A stretch of DNA of 64,000 bases, taken from positions 52,828 to 116,827 of the forward strand of contig JAJPJJ010000014.1 in NCBI GenBank assembly GCA_021324295.1. The letters run 5' to 3'. This DNA comes from Bacillota bacterium. Its GTDB lineage: Bacteria > Sysuimicrobiota > Sysuimicrobiia > Sysuimicrobiales > Segetimicrobiaceae. The translations under genes and the position numbers were made by a program. The notes beneath the pieces were generated by a model. That model saw only the letters and a program-made list of their open reading frames with translations. It searched no databases and was not told where the DNA came from. Shown one piece after another: positions 17,496 to 26,218 of this stretch (within the stretch, counting starts at the first letter, position 1; every line of letters starts with the position of its first letter).

Positions 17496-18404
17496 ATGGT
17501 CGAGGCGCTGCTCAGGCTCCTGGTCCGGCGGCGGCCGCTTGCGGCCGCATCGCTCGGCGTGCTGGTCGTGATCGCCCTCTCCGCGCTGCTCGCGCCGTGG
17601 CTGCCGCTCCCGGCGCCGGATCGGATCGACATGGCGAGCCGCCTCGCGCCGCCGTCGGCGGCGCACCCGTTCGGCACCGACAACTTCGGCCGGGACGTCC
17701 TCTCGCGCGTGGTGGCGAGCGGGCGCGTCTCGCTCGCGATCGGGCTCGCCGTCATGGCGCTCAGCACGCTGGCGGGGGCGGCCGCCGGGCTGATCGCCGG
17801 CTACTACCGGCGCGCCGACGCGGTCCTGATGCGGGTCCTGGACGGCCTGATGGCCTTCCCCGCGATCCTGCTCGCGATCGCCCTCGTCGCCGCCCTGGGG
17901 GCCAGCGCCCGCAACGAGATCGTGGCGATCGCGCTCGTGTTCTTCCCGCGCACGGCGCGGATCGTGCGCGCCTCCACGCTGCAGCTCAAGGAACGCGCGT
18001 TCGTGGAGGCGGCCGTCGCCCTGGGCGGATGGGACGGCCGCATCCTCGGCCGGCACATCCTGCTGAACGCGCTGCCGCCGCTGATCGTCCAGTCGACCTT
18101 CGTCTTCGCCGAGGCGATCCTGGCCGATGCGGCGCTCTCGTTCCTCGGGCTGGGAGTGCGACCCCCGACGCCCACGTGGGGCAACATGCTCGACGACGCG
18201 CACATCTACGTGGCCACGGCGCCGTGGTTCGTGGTGTTCCCGGGGATCGCGATCGTCGTGACGGTGCTGTGCCTCAACCTGCTCGGCGATGCGGTGCGCG
18301 ACCTGGCCGACCCGCACGCGGCGGCCGGGCGCCGCGCGCGCGCGCGGCGCCCGGCCGCTGCTCCTGCGGGCGTTCAAGGAGTTCCCGGTGCGGCGCCCGA
18401 ATAG
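17496..18404 (+). CDS. ABC transporter permease, DppC/OppC type
   Basis: 302 aa. N-terminal helix ASLGVLVVIALSALLAPWLP, then HPFGTDNFGRDVLSRV, typical for DppC, and an EAA loop VEAAVALGGWDGRILGRHIL. The conserved fold ends around LNLLGDAVRDLADPHAA; the remaining 30 residues (Arg/Ala/Pro) are encoded by a perfect palindrome and are probably not functional. No ATPase gene follows, so the transporter must borrow ATPases from elsewhere. Confidence 0.88.
   Translation: MVEALLRLLVRRRPLAAASLGVLVVIALSALLAPWLPLPAPDRIDMASRLAPPSAAHPFGTDNFGRDVLSRVVASGRVSLAIGLAVMALSTLAGAAAGLIAGYYRRADAVLMRVLDGLMAFPAILLAIALVAALGASARNEIVAIALVFFPRTARIVRASTLQLKERAFVEAAVALGGWDGRILGRHILLNALPPLIVQSTFVFAEAILADAALSFLGLGVRPPTPTWGNMLDDAHIYVATAPWFVVFPGIAIVVTVLCLNLLGDAVRDLADPHAAAGRRARARRPAAAPAGVQGVPGAAPE
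18321..18356. terminator. Perfect 36-base palindrome at the 3-prime end of the permease gene
   Basis: The two 18-base arms are exact complements (left arm starts GCGGCCGGGCGCCG). RNA from either strand would fold into a very stable stem. It overlaps the last codons of the permease and has no T-run. A second perfect 36-base palindrome lies at 23290-23325. Confidence 0.6.
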
Positions 18405-18479
18405 TGCGGGCGGTCTGGCCGCCGGCGGGCCCGCGCCCGGGCCCCCGAGGCGGCACGCCGCGCGGAGAGGACGATCGCT

Positions 18480-19778
18480 GTGGCTCGCCCGCTGACGCTC
18501 GCCGCCACCGGGGATTCATTGGTCACGAAACGCATCCCGGAGTCGCGCGACCCCGCGGCCCGGGCCCTCGTGGACCTGATCCGCTCCGCGGACGTCCGCT
18601 TCACCAACCTCGAAGGGACGCTGCACGACTACCGGGGATTCCCGCAGGCCTCGAGCGGCGGCACCTACGTCGTCGGATCCCCGCGGATCATCGACGACCT
18701 CACGCGGATCGGATTCAACCTCTTCGCCGCCGCCAACAACCACATGCTGGACTGGGGCGAGGGCGGGCTGTTCGGCACGATGGAGACTCTCGACCGCGCC
18801 GGGGTCGTCTACGCCGGGATCGGCCGGCATCTGCAGGAGGCGCGCTCCCCCCGGTATCTCGAGGTGGGCCCGGGGCGCGTCGCGCTGCTTGCCGTCACGA
18901 GCACGTTTCCGCCGCACGCCCCGGCGGGGGAGCAGCGCCCGGACTGCCAAGGGCGGCCCGGGGTGAACCCGCTGCGGTTCGAGGAGACGATCACCGTGGA
19001 TGCGGGAACGCTGGCGTTCCTCGCCGAGCTGCACGGCCGCCTTGACGTAGACGCCCACCGCGCGCTCTCGATCCAGCTCGGCTTCACGCGGCCGGACCCC
19101 GAGGGGATTGCCACGCTCTTCGGCCGCCGCTTTCGGGCCGGCGAGCCCGCCGGGGTCCACACCGCGCCCCACCTCGGCGACCTCGCGGGCAACGTCGCAT
19201 GGATCCGCGACGCGCGCCGGCAGGCCGATTGGGTGATCGTGAGCGTCCACGCGCACGAGATGGCCGGCAGCGATCGCGAGCAGCCCGCGGAGTTCATCCA
19301 CGTCTTTTGCCGCGCCGCTGTGGACGCGGGGGCGGACGTGGTGCTCGGCCACGGTCCGCACCTCCTCCGCGGCCTCGAGCTCTATCGCGGCCGGCCGATC
19401 TTCTACAGCCTCGGGAACTTCATCTTTCAGAACGAGGTCCTGCAGCGGCAGCCCGCCGACTTCTACGAGCGGCTCGGCCTTCCCCAGACCGCGACGCCGG
19501 CCGACCTCTTCGATGCCCGCAGCGCGGGCGGCGGGTTCGTCGCCGACCCGCGTTACTGGGAGACCGTCGTGCCACTGTGCCGGTTCGACGGCGGGGCGCT
19601 CGCGGAGATCCGCCTCTACCCGGCCACGCTCGGCTACGGGCTCCCGCGCCCGCAGCGCGGCTCGCCGGTGCTCGCAGCCGGCGAGGCCGGCCGCGCGATC
19701 ATCGAGCGGGTAGCGCACCTGTCGACCGGATGCCGGATCACCTGGCGCCCGGACGGCTTCGGAGAGGTGCGGTGGTAG
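18480..19778 (+). CDS. CapA-family metallophosphatase
   Basis: 432 aa. CapA (PGA_cap) fold related to calcineurin phosphatases: LAATGDSLVTKRIP, RFTNLEGTLHD, AANNHMLDWGEGG, VSVHAHEMAGS, VLGHGPHLLRGLELY and FYSLGNFIFQ supply the metal and active-site residues. The family is linked to polyglutamate or capsule metabolism and to opening of cyclic peptides; here the substrate is not known. Some members sit with peptide transporters, and this gene directly follows the peptide ABC genes, so a peptide-related substrate is plausible. Confidence 0.85.
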   Translation: MARPLTLAATGDSLVTKRIPESRDPAARALVDLIRSADVRFTNLEGTLHDYRGFPQASSGGTYVVGSPRIIDDLTRIGFNLFAAANNHMLDWGEGGLFGTMETLDRAGVVYAGIGRHLQEARSPRYLEVGPGRVALLAVTSTFPPHAPAGEQRPDCQGRPGVNPLRFEETITVDAGTLAFLAELHGRLDVDAHRALSIQLGFTRPDPEGIATLFGRRFRAGEPAGVHTAPHLGDLAGNVAWIRDARRQADWVIVSVHAHEMAGSDREQPAEFIHVFCRAAVDAGADVVLGHGPHLLRGLELYRGRPIFYSLGNFIFQNEVLQRQPADFYERLGLPQTATPADLFDARSAGGGFVADPRYWETVVPLCRFDGGALAEIRLYPATLGYGLPRPQRGSPVLAAGEAGRAIIERVAHLSTGCRITWRPDGFGEVRW

Positions 19779-19814
19779 GGTGGTGCCGTCCACCGACGTC
19801 GCGGAACCCAGGGT

Positions 19815-20420
19815 GTGATCGTGGACCACGCATGGCTCCTTGTCCTGAATGAGCTTCCGCGCCGCGTCGCGGGTCTCGGGCCCCTCGCGGCCCTCGTCGC
19901 ACGGGACGCGATCTTCCTGTACCCGCTGCTGCTCCTCTGGCTCTGGGCGCGGCCGGCCGGCGACCCGCGGGGGCCGCGTCTGATTGCGCTGGAAGCGCGC
20001 AGGCGGCGCCGGGAGGTCCTCCTGCTCGCCGTCGCCGCCGCGGCGCTGGCGCTGCTCGTCAACCTGGCGGTGAGCCACGCGGTGGTGCGTCCCCGGCCGT
20101 ACGTCACCTATCACCTGTCGGTGCTGATCCCGTCCCACGAGCGGCAGAGCTCGTTCCCGAGCGACCACACGGCGATCGCCAGCGGCATCGCGACCGTGCT
20201 GCTGCTCGGCGGCGAGGCGGGGTGGGGCCTGCTCGGGCTTCTGGGCGCGGTGCTGATCGGCCTCGCCCGGATCGTCGCGGGCGTGCACTACCCCTCGGAT
20301 GTCCTGGGGGGGTTGATCGTCGGGCTCCTTTCCGGGACGGCCGCGCTGTGGGTGCGCCGGCCGCTGCGCCCCGCGCTCGCCGCCGTCATCGAGGCCGCGC
20401 GATACCTGCACCTCGCGTGA
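19815..20420 (+). CDS. PAP2-family membrane phosphatase (undecaprenyl-diphosphatase-like)
   Basis: 201 aa with about five membrane helices. The three phosphatase motifs are VVRPRPY, SSFPSDHT and ARIVAGVHYPSD. By family it removes phosphate from a lipid such as undecaprenyl pyrophosphate, recycling the cell-wall carrier. GTG start at 19815. The stop overlaps the next start (GTGA). Confidence 0.88.
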   Translation: MIVDHAWLLVLNELPRRVAGLGPLAALVARDAIFLYPLLLLWLWARPAGDPRGPRLIALEARRRRREVLLLAVAAAALALLVNLAVSHAVVRPRPYVTYHLSVLIPSHERQSSFPSDHTAIASGIATVLLLGGEAGWGLLGLLGAVLIGLARIVAGVHYPSDVLGGLIVGLLSGTAALWVRRPLRPALAAVIEAARYLHLA

Positions 20421-21088
20421 CTCCTGCGGTTGCCGTCATCGGTGAGGGAAGAGGGCCGGAGGACCCCTGGGGCGGCGTGCAGATACTCGCGGTGAGCGAC
20501 GAGGTCGACGAGGCGCTTCTCGCGGGCCCCCGCTCGGAGCGCCTGGCCAACGTCCGGCTCATCCTGTCCTGCGGCGATCTCCCGCAGGACTACCTCGAGG
20601 CGCTGGCCGACCGGTTCTCGGTCCCGCTCGTCTATGTGCGGGGCAACCACGACCTCCGATACCGCGACGTCCCGCCCCCGGGCGACGACGTCGACGGGCG
20701 CGTGGCCACGGTCGCCGGCCTGCGGATCGTGGGCTTCGAGGGCTGCATGTGGTACAACGGGGAGGGCGTCCAGTACACGGAGCGGGAGATGTGGTGGCGC
20801 GTGCTGCGGGCCCGGCCAGCGCTGTGGAGGGCCCACGGCGCCGATCTCGTGATCGCGCACGCACCGCCCTACGGCATCCACGACGGCGCGGACCGCGCCC
20901 ACACCGGCTTCCGCGTGTTCCGGCGGCTGCTTGAGACGCTCCGGCCGCGCTACTTCGTGCATGGCCACACCCACGTCTCGTACGCGCCGAAGGCGGCGCG
21001 CATCACCGCGGTCGGGCCCACCCAGGTCGTCAACGCCTGCCGCTCGATCGTCCTCTCCTATCACGCCCCGTCGCGGCGGATCGCCTGA
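20417..21088 (+). CDS. Calcineurin-like metallophosphoesterase
   Basis: 223 aa from a GTG overlapping the PAP2 stop. Metal-binding motifs: ILAVSDEVDE (variant of the usual D-x-H start, with Glu for His), LILSCGDLPQDYLE, VYVRGNHD, VIAHAPPYG and VHGHTHVSY. The fold is clear and the substrate is unknown. Translation is probably coupled to the PAP2 gene. Confidence 0.85.
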   Translation: MTPAVAVIGEGRGPEDPWGGVQILAVSDEVDEALLAGPRSERLANVRLILSCGDLPQDYLEALADRFSVPLVYVRGNHDLRYRDVPPPGDDVDGRVATVAGLRIVGFEGCMWYNGEGVQYTEREMWWRVLRARPALWRAHGADLVIAHAPPYGIHDGADRAHTGFRVFRRLLETLRPRYFVHGHTHVSYAPKAARITAVGPTQVVNACRSIVLSYHAPSRRIA

Positions 21089-21094
21089 GCCATC

Positions 21095-21892
21095 GTGATC
21101 GGGAATCGCCGGCATGGAGAGCGGCTCAAGGAATTCGATGAGACGCAGCGGGCCCTCGGAGCTCTGACCGCGCGTCCGCTCGGGGTCGTCCAGGTCCCCG
21201 TCGACGAAATCGTCGGCAGCGTCGGTCGCGCCCGGTACTTCCCCCACGGCCTTCGGCCGGGCCGCGGCCTCACACCGTCACGCGTCCGGCGGCTCGTGCG
21301 TGCGCTGGACCGCGGCGAGGTGCTCCCGCCCGTCCTCCTCTACCGGATCGGCCACGAGTACTTCATCGCCGACGGCCACCACCGCGTGGCCGCGGTGCGT
21401 CTCGCCGGGCAGAAGGACGTCGACGCGGAGGTGGTCGCCTACCTGCCCGGGACGCACCGCCCCGAGGACGTCGTGGCGTGGGAGCGCGTTCTCTTTGAGC
21501 AGCGCACCGGCATCACGACGATCGTCCTGCACGAGGTCGGCCAGTACCCCAAGCTGCTCCGCTGGATCGAGGACTACCGCACGCAGCGCGGGCTGCGGTC
21601 GCTGCGCAGCGCGGCGCGCGCGTGGCACGCGCGGATCTACCTGCCCACCATCCAGGATCCGCTCTTCCGGCGTCTCGTGCGGCGCTTCCCGGGGCGGTCG
21701 CCCGGGGACGTCTTCGTCTACCTGGCCGACCACAAGTGGATCCTCAGCAGGGCTGCGGGCAGGGACGTGGGGATGCCCGCGGCCCTCGAAAGCTTCCGGC
21801 AGCGCGTCGTGCACGCCCGCGGACCGCACGGCTTCGCGCGCTGGCTCGAGGGGCTCGCGTCCCTCCTCCCCCGGACGGCTCGCGGGCGCTAG
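21095..21892 (+). CDS. ParB/sulfiredoxin-fold protein of unknown role
   Basis: 265 aa from GTG 21095. N-terminal third resembles the ParB-N/Srx fold: VQVPVDEIVGS, LVRALDRGEVLPPVLLYR and the signature FIADGHHRVAAVRLAGQ. There is no HTH for parS-type binding, so it is not a partition protein. The rest (EVGQYPKLLRWIEDYR and on) is unrecognised. Proteins of this fold can be nucleases, kinases or NTP-binding switches. It is 6 bases after the phosphoesterase and co-transcribed. Confidence 0.65.
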   Translation: MIGNRRHGERLKEFDETQRALGALTARPLGVVQVPVDEIVGSVGRARYFPHGLRPGRGLTPSRVRRLVRALDRGEVLPPVLLYRIGHEYFIADGHHRVAAVRLAGQKDVDAEVVAYLPGTHRPEDVVAWERVLFEQRTGITTIVLHEVGQYPKLLRWIEDYRTQRGLRSLRSAARAWHARIYLPTIQDPLFRRLVRRFPGRSPGDVFVYLADHKWILSRAAGRDVGMPAALESFRQRVVHARGPHGFARWLEGLASLLPRTARGR

Positions 21893-21916
21893 GCCCATGC
21901 CCCGCACCGTCCCCGG

Positions 21917-22555
21917 TCAGCGCAGACGCGCGTGGGGCGCGCCGTCCTCGAGCATGGCCCGGATCTCCGCCGCGGCCTGCGCGGACGCCCGGGCCAGTTC
22001 GTCGTGCGACGAGCCGGCGACGGCGATCGGCTCTCCGATCGAGACGGTGACGCGCCGCGGCCTCGGCACGATCCGGCCCAGCGGGAGCGCCTCACGCGTG
22101 CCGGTGATCGCCACCGGCACGAGCGGCGCCCCGGCGCGGGCCGCCAGCAGGGCCGCGCCTCGATGGAAGGGCCGGAGCCGCCCGCTGGGGCTGATCCCTC
22201 CCTCGGGGAAGACGATCAGCAACGCGCCGTCCGCGAGGACGTCGAGCGCCCGCCTGAGGGCCGCCGTATCCACGGTCCCCCGCCGCACCGGGATCGCCAG
22301 CCGGCCGTACGATCGCATGACGAAGCCCACCGCGGGCATCCGCCACAGCTCCTCCATCGCGAGGAATCCCGGCTTCCGGGGCAGCACGAGCGGGAGGAGG
22401 ATCGGGTCGAGCCAGCTCGCGTGATTGGCGACGAGCACGGCGGGACCGCTCCGCGGAAGCCGGTCGCCTCCGACGGCCGACAGCCGGAACATCGCCCGGG
22501 CAAGCACCCAGACGGCGAAGCGGACGCTGCGGTAGACAGGGCCGTTCAGCGGCAC
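21917..22555 (-). CDS. plsC: 1-acylglycerol-3-phosphate acyltransferase (PlsC family)
   Basis: 212 aa from GTG 22555; the frame is open to 22654, so a longer start is possible. Acyltransferase motifs: NHASWLDPILLP (H-x4-D), the GFVMRSYGRLAIPVRRG region, VFPEGGISPSG and LVPVAITGTRE. It makes phosphatidic acid at the inner membrane. It is convergent with the ParB-fold gene and divergent from the sulfocyanin gene. Confidence 0.85.
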   Translation of the reverse strand: MPLNGPVYRSVRFAVWVLARAMFRLSAVGGDRLPRSGPAVLVANHASWLDPILLPLVLPRKPGFLAMEELWRMPAVGFVMRSYGRLAIPVRRGTVDTAALRRALDVLADGALLIVFPEGGISPSGRLRPFHRGAALLAARAGAPLVPVAITGTREALPLGRIVPRPRRVTVSIGEPIAVAGSSHDELARASAQAAAEIRAMLEDGAPHARLR

Positions 22556-22698
22556 TCTCCAGTGTCGGAACGGAGGATACGCGGCGGCCGGCGTCGCCTC
22601 CTCCCTGCCGAACCGACACGGGCCCCGCGGACGTAGATGAGGAATGGGAAACAATCAAGAATGGAGATACGAGCCTGCAAGACGGAGGTGGAGGAGCA

Positions 22699-23250
22699 GT
22701 GCGTATCCGTGCGGCGAAGGATGTGCACCGCCGCTGGCTGGGGGTGGCCCTCGGGGTGGGGCTTGTGCTCGTCTCCGCCGCGGCGCTGGCGGTCGGGCCC
22801 GCGCCGGGCGCGGCTCCGCAGACGGCGAAGTTCGTGATCGTGGCCGCGAAGACTCCGGCCGACGGCGGCTACAACTTCAACGGCTACTCGCGCGGGGCGA
22901 TGACCGTGACCGTGCCCGTCGGCTGGCACCTCACGATCGAGTTCCAGAACAATGGCCCGCTCACCCACAGCCTGGAGGTCCTGCCGTACACGCCGACCCA
23001 GCCCGGGGCTCCCCCGGCGACGCCCGTGTTCTCCGGCGCTGCGACCAAGAACCTGCAGGCCGGCCTGCCCAAGGGGGCCAAGACCACGATCTCGTTCACC
23101 GCGGACAAGCCCGGGACGTATGAGTTCGCCTGCGGCGTGCCCGGCCATGCGGCCGCCGGGATGTGGGACAAGCTCGTCGTCTCCGCGAAGGCGAAGCAGC
23201 CCAGCGTGACGCCGGCATCGGCGACGAAGATCACGACCCTCGCGCGGTAG
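22699..23250 (+). CDS. Sulfocyanin-like blue (type 1) copper protein
   Basis: 183 aa. N-terminal signal/anchor helix WLGVALGVGLVLVSAAALAV. Cupredoxin domain of the sulfocyanin type: the hallmark YNFNGYSRGAMTVTVPVGW, copper ligands His90 (THSLEV), Cys145, His150 and Met155 in FACGVPGHAAAGMW. Sulfocyanins are high-potential electron carriers to terminal oxidases, best known from acidophilic archaea. It stands alone, with a strong palindrome 40 bases after its stop. A second sulfocyanin domain occurs at 58.7-60.2 kb near coxAB, the likely electron acceptor. Confidence 0.85.
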   Translation: MRIRAAKDVHRRWLGVALGVGLVLVSAAALAVGPAPGAAPQTAKFVIVAAKTPADGGYNFNGYSRGAMTVTVPVGWHLTIEFQNNGPLTHSLEVLPYTPTQPGAPPATPVFSGAATKNLQAGLPKGAKTTISFTADKPGTYEFACGVPGHAAAGMWDKLVVSAKAKQPSVTPASATKITTLAR

Positions 23251-23289
23251 CGTCGAGGGCGACGCGAGGCGCGCAGCGCGAGACGATGG

Positions 23290-23325
23290 GGGCGCCGCCC
23301 ACCCCGGCCGGGGTGGGCGGCGCCC
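23290..23325. terminator. Perfect 36-base palindrome after the sulfocyanin gene
   Basis: 18-base arms (left GGGCGCCGCCCACCCCGG) are exact complements with no loop bases outside the stem. It starts 40 bases past the stop and most likely ends transcription, although no T-run follows. Confidence 0.65.
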
Positions 23326-23468
23326 TGCCCGCGCTCCAGGACCGGAGCCTCCACCGCACGCGCGTCCGCCACAGGTTCGCGCGAGGCGGGATGGGGTCCC
23401 CGCCCCTGCTCGTGACCTGGGCCGGCAGGGCCCCGCGCGCAGGGGGGGAACCCTTCCAGGTAGACGCG

Positions 23469-24185
23469 ATGCCAGCCCGCACGCCAGCGCAGCGCAGCGC
23501 CCTTGTCACGGGGGCAAACCGCGGCATCGGCTTCGAGATCTGCCGGCAGCTCGCCGTGCGCGGTATCCGCACGCTCCTCACGGCGCGCGATGAGCGAAAG
23601 GGACGCCTGGTGGCCGAGCGTCTCCGCCGGGAAGGCCTGGACGTGCGGTTCCACCAGCTCGATGTGACGGACGAGGGAAGCATCCGACGCCTCGTCGACT
23701 TCGTGGGATCCGACCCGGGCGGCGTCGACATCCTCGTCAACAACGCCGCCGTGTACCTCGACGACGGCATCGCCGGCCTCGAGGTCGATCTCGACACGGT
23801 CCGGCGCACCGTCGAGGCCAACGTGTACGGGCCGCTCCGGCTGTGCCAGGCGCTGATCCCGCTGATGCGCCGGCGGGGCTACGGCCGGATCGTCAACGTG
23901 TCCAGCGGGTCGGGACAGTTGAGCGGCATGGGCGGTGGCTCGCTCGCCTATCGCCTCTCGAAGGCCGCTCTCAACGTCATCACCCGTGTCCTGGCGGACG
24001 AGGTCCGCGGCACCGGTATCCTCGTCAACTCGATGTGTCCGGGCTGGGTCCGCACCGAGATGGGCGGGCGGCACGCGCCCCGCTCCCCTGAGCAGGGCGC
24101 GGACACCGCGGTGTATCTCGCCACGCTCGGAGAGCGCGGGCCGACGGGCGGCTTCTTCAGGGACCGCAAACCGATCCCGTGGTAG
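23469..24185 (+). CDS. Short-chain dehydrogenase/reductase (carbonyl-reductase-like)
   Basis: 238 aa from ATG 23469. Rossmann fold with ALVTGANRGIGFEICRQLA, LVNNAAVYL (NNA motif), a catalytic Ser in IVNVSSGSGQLSG, Y-x3-K in LAYRLSKAALN and MCPGWVRTEMGG. NADP preference is suggested by the Arg after the second strand. The end FFRDRKPIPW matches carbonyl-reductase-type SDRs. Substrate unknown. Confidence 0.85.
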   Translation: MPARTPAQRSALVTGANRGIGFEICRQLAVRGIRTLLTARDERKGRLVAERLRREGLDVRFHQLDVTDEGSIRRLVDFVGSDPGGVDILVNNAAVYLDDGIAGLEVDLDTVRRTVEANVYGPLRLCQALIPLMRRRGYGRIVNVSSGSGQLSGMGGGSLAYRLSKAALNVITRVLADEVRGTGILVNSMCPGWVRTEMGGRHAPRSPEQGADTAVYLATLGERGPTGGFFRDRKPIPW

Positions 24186-24250
24186 GGGCGAGGGGAGGTG
24201 GCCCGAGCCCCCATCGGCCGTGTGTGGGACCTGGCGCGCCCGTCTCCCGC

Positions 24251-24958
24251 ATGAGACCCGGTCCGCCCGCCGCGCGGCGTGGCCAGGCCGCCCGGATCGA
24301 TCGCCGGCTGGAGGCCTTCTACGGCCCGCCGCCACGGCGGCGGAGCCGAGATGCGCTCTCGACGCTCGTCGGCGCGATTCTCTCGCAGAACACGAGCGAT
24401 GCCAACAGCCGCAGAGCGCTCGCGCGGCTGCGGGCGCGCTTCCGCTCGTGGGAGGCCGTGCGCGACGCGCCGCTCGCCTCGCTCATCGGCGCGATCCGCC
24501 CCGCGGGCCTGGCCGCGCTCAGGGCGCCGCGCATCCAGGCGATCCTGCGGCGCGTCAGCGCGGAGCGGGGCGCGCTCTCGCTGACCTTTCTCCGGCGGTG
24601 GCCCGTCGAGCGCGCGAGAGCGTGGCTGCGCAGCCTCGACGGCGTCGGCCCCAAGACCGCCGCGATCGTCCTGGCGTTCGGGCTGGGAAAGCCGGCCTTC
24701 GCGGTCGATACCCACGTCTACCGCGTGGGCAGGCGCCTCGGCCTCATCCCCGGGGCGCTGTCCGTCGAGGAGGCGCACCCGTGGATGGAAGAGCTGGTCC
24801 GGCCGGAGCGCCACGGGGCGTTTCACCTCCTGCTGGTGCGCCACGGTCGCGAGATCTGCAAGGCCGCCCGGCCGCGCTGCCACCTCTGTCCGGTCCGGCG
24901 GTTGTGCGACTTCTACGCCGCGCGCGTGCCCGCCCGCGCCGGGCGGCGCGCTCCGTGA
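24251..24958 (+). CDS. Endonuclease III-family DNA glycosylase
   Basis: 235 aa. HhH-GPD fold: SQNTSDANSRRALARLRARF, helix-hairpin-helix LDGVGPKTAAIVLAFGLG with the catalytic Lys (K of GPKTA), catalytic Asp in FAVDTHVYRVGRRLG, and a C-terminal [4Fe-4S] loop C-x6-C-x2-C-x5-C. It removes oxidised pyrimidines from DNA. Start ATG 24251. It follows the SDR on the same strand. Confidence 0.88.
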   Translation: MRPGPPAARRGQAARIDRRLEAFYGPPPRRRSRDALSTLVGAILSQNTSDANSRRALARLRARFRSWEAVRDAPLASLIGAIRPAGLAALRAPRIQAILRRVSAERGALSLTFLRRWPVERARAWLRSLDGVGPKTAAIVLAFGLGKPAFAVDTHVYRVGRRLGLIPGALSVEEAHPWMEELVRPERHGAFHLLLVRHGREICKAARPRCHLCPVRRLCDFYAARVPARAGRRAP

Positions 24959-24970
24959 CGGCCCGGGGCC

Positions 24971-25903
24971 CTACGCGGTCGTGGCAGCGACCTGCGATGC
25001 GACAGACGGCCACCCGTCGGCCACGCTCTTCATCGTGGGCCTCCACCCCGTCGCGGCCTTGAACCGTGCGGCGGAGACCCGCTGCGACCGCCGCAGGTAT
25101 CGCCATGTCACGCCGAACATGAGCGGCCCGAGCATCGCCGGGAGCCGCCTTGGCCTCCGCGCCCCCGCGGCGTCTGCCAGAAGGCGGAGGTACTCGGCGA
25201 AGGTGACGGGCGTATCGTCGGCGACGTTGTAGATCCCGGGCGGGGCGTCGAGAGCGGCGACGACCCCGCTGGCCGCGTCCGGCACGTACACCGACGAGAT
25301 GTAGTTCGTCCCGGAGCCAAGCTGGGCGAGCGCCCCGCGCTTGGCGAGGCCGATCATCTCGCGCGTCGAAGGCGCGTCCGGCCCGTAGAAGGCCCCGAAC
25401 CGGAGCACGGTGCCCCGGCCGCCGGCCGCGGAGAAACGGGTCGCCTCCCGCTCGCCTTCGAGCGCGGCGCGCAGGATCTCGGTCCCCCCGTCATCGGTCG
25501 CGGCGTCCTCCGTGAGCCATCGCTCTCCGCCGTCGGCATAGACGAAGACGACGGATTCGTGGATGTAGCTCGGGATGCGCTCCGCGATCGCCGCGTCCAC
25601 CAGCAGGCGCGCGCCGGTGGTGCGGAGCCGGTTGGTCTCGCGCCAGGCCACCGCGCTTCGCATCTTCAGGAGGGACGGGATCTTCGTGGTCAGGCGGATC
25701 ACCGCGTCCGCGCCGTCGATGCTCCTCCTGATCGCATCCGCGTCGTAGAGGTCCACGTCGACCGGCTCCGCTCCGAGCCTGCGAATGAGATCGGCCTTCT
25801 CCGCTCCTCGCGCGGTAGACCGGACGCGATGGCCGGCCTCGACCAGCGCGCGCACCACCGGGCGGCCGAGGACGCCCGTTCCGCCGGCGACAAAGATGCG
25901 CAT
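24971..25903 (-). CDS. NAD-dependent epimerase/dehydratase family protein
   Basis: 310 aa from ATG 25903, with GGGAGG 7 bases upstream. Extended-SDR N-terminus MRIFVAGGTGVLGRPVVRAL (G-x2-G-x2-G), GADAVIRLTTKIP, and downstream FGAFYGPDAPSTREMI and PPGIYNVADDTPVT. The usual Y-x3-K is not obvious, so it may be an atypical SDR that binds NAD(P) without sugar epimerase activity. Convergent with the glycosylase gene. Confidence 0.8.
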   Translation of the reverse strand: MRIFVAGGTGVLGRPVVRALVEAGHRVRSTARGAEKADLIRRLGAEPVDVDLYDADAIRRSIDGADAVIRLTTKIPSLLKMRSAVAWRETNRLRTTGARLLVDAAIAERIPSYIHESVVFVYADGGERWLTEDAATDDGGTEILRAALEGEREATRFSAAGGRGTVLRFGAFYGPDAPSTREMIGLAKRGALAQLGSGTNYISSVYVPDAASGVVAALDAPPGIYNVADDTPVTFAEYLRLLADAAGARRPRRLPAMLGPLMFGVTWRYLRRSQRVSAARFKAATGWRPTMKSVADGWPSVASQVAATTA

Positions 25904-26218
25904 GCGTGTGCCTCCCTTACGATTCCTCCCGCCCACAGCGCCGGCGCTCCCGCCGCCGTGGTTGCGTTCGCCGCGCGCGGGGGAGCTCGACGGTGTGGTC
26001 CTGGTGCGGGTCGTGCTGCGTGGGGTCTCCCCGGTTCGATACCATTGTAGCAGCTGCCGGCCCCTCGCCATCGCACGGCTGTCGGGATCGCGTGCGGCGC
26101 GCGGGAGGCGCCGCGCCTCGGGGTCTCGAAGGGATAGGATGACGACGTGATCCCGCGGAGCTGCCGTCCGAGCGGACCGGCGAGCCGCTCAAGGATCTCG
26201 TCCGAGGGAGCCCGGTCG
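25904..26218. other. Divergent intergenic region
   Basis: No gene is seen between the epimerase (minus) and the SDR (plus). A minus-strand TACAAT (26049-26044) could be a -10 for the epimerase with a leader of about 135 bases. The plus-strand SDR has GGGAG before its ATG but no clear promoter. Confidence 0.35.

Noticed and set aside
18516..20411. Long antisense frame of about 630 codons opposite the CapA and PAP2 genes
   Set aside because: Arg/Pro/Gly-rich, no family, no ribosome site. It is a shadow produced by high GC at third codon positions.
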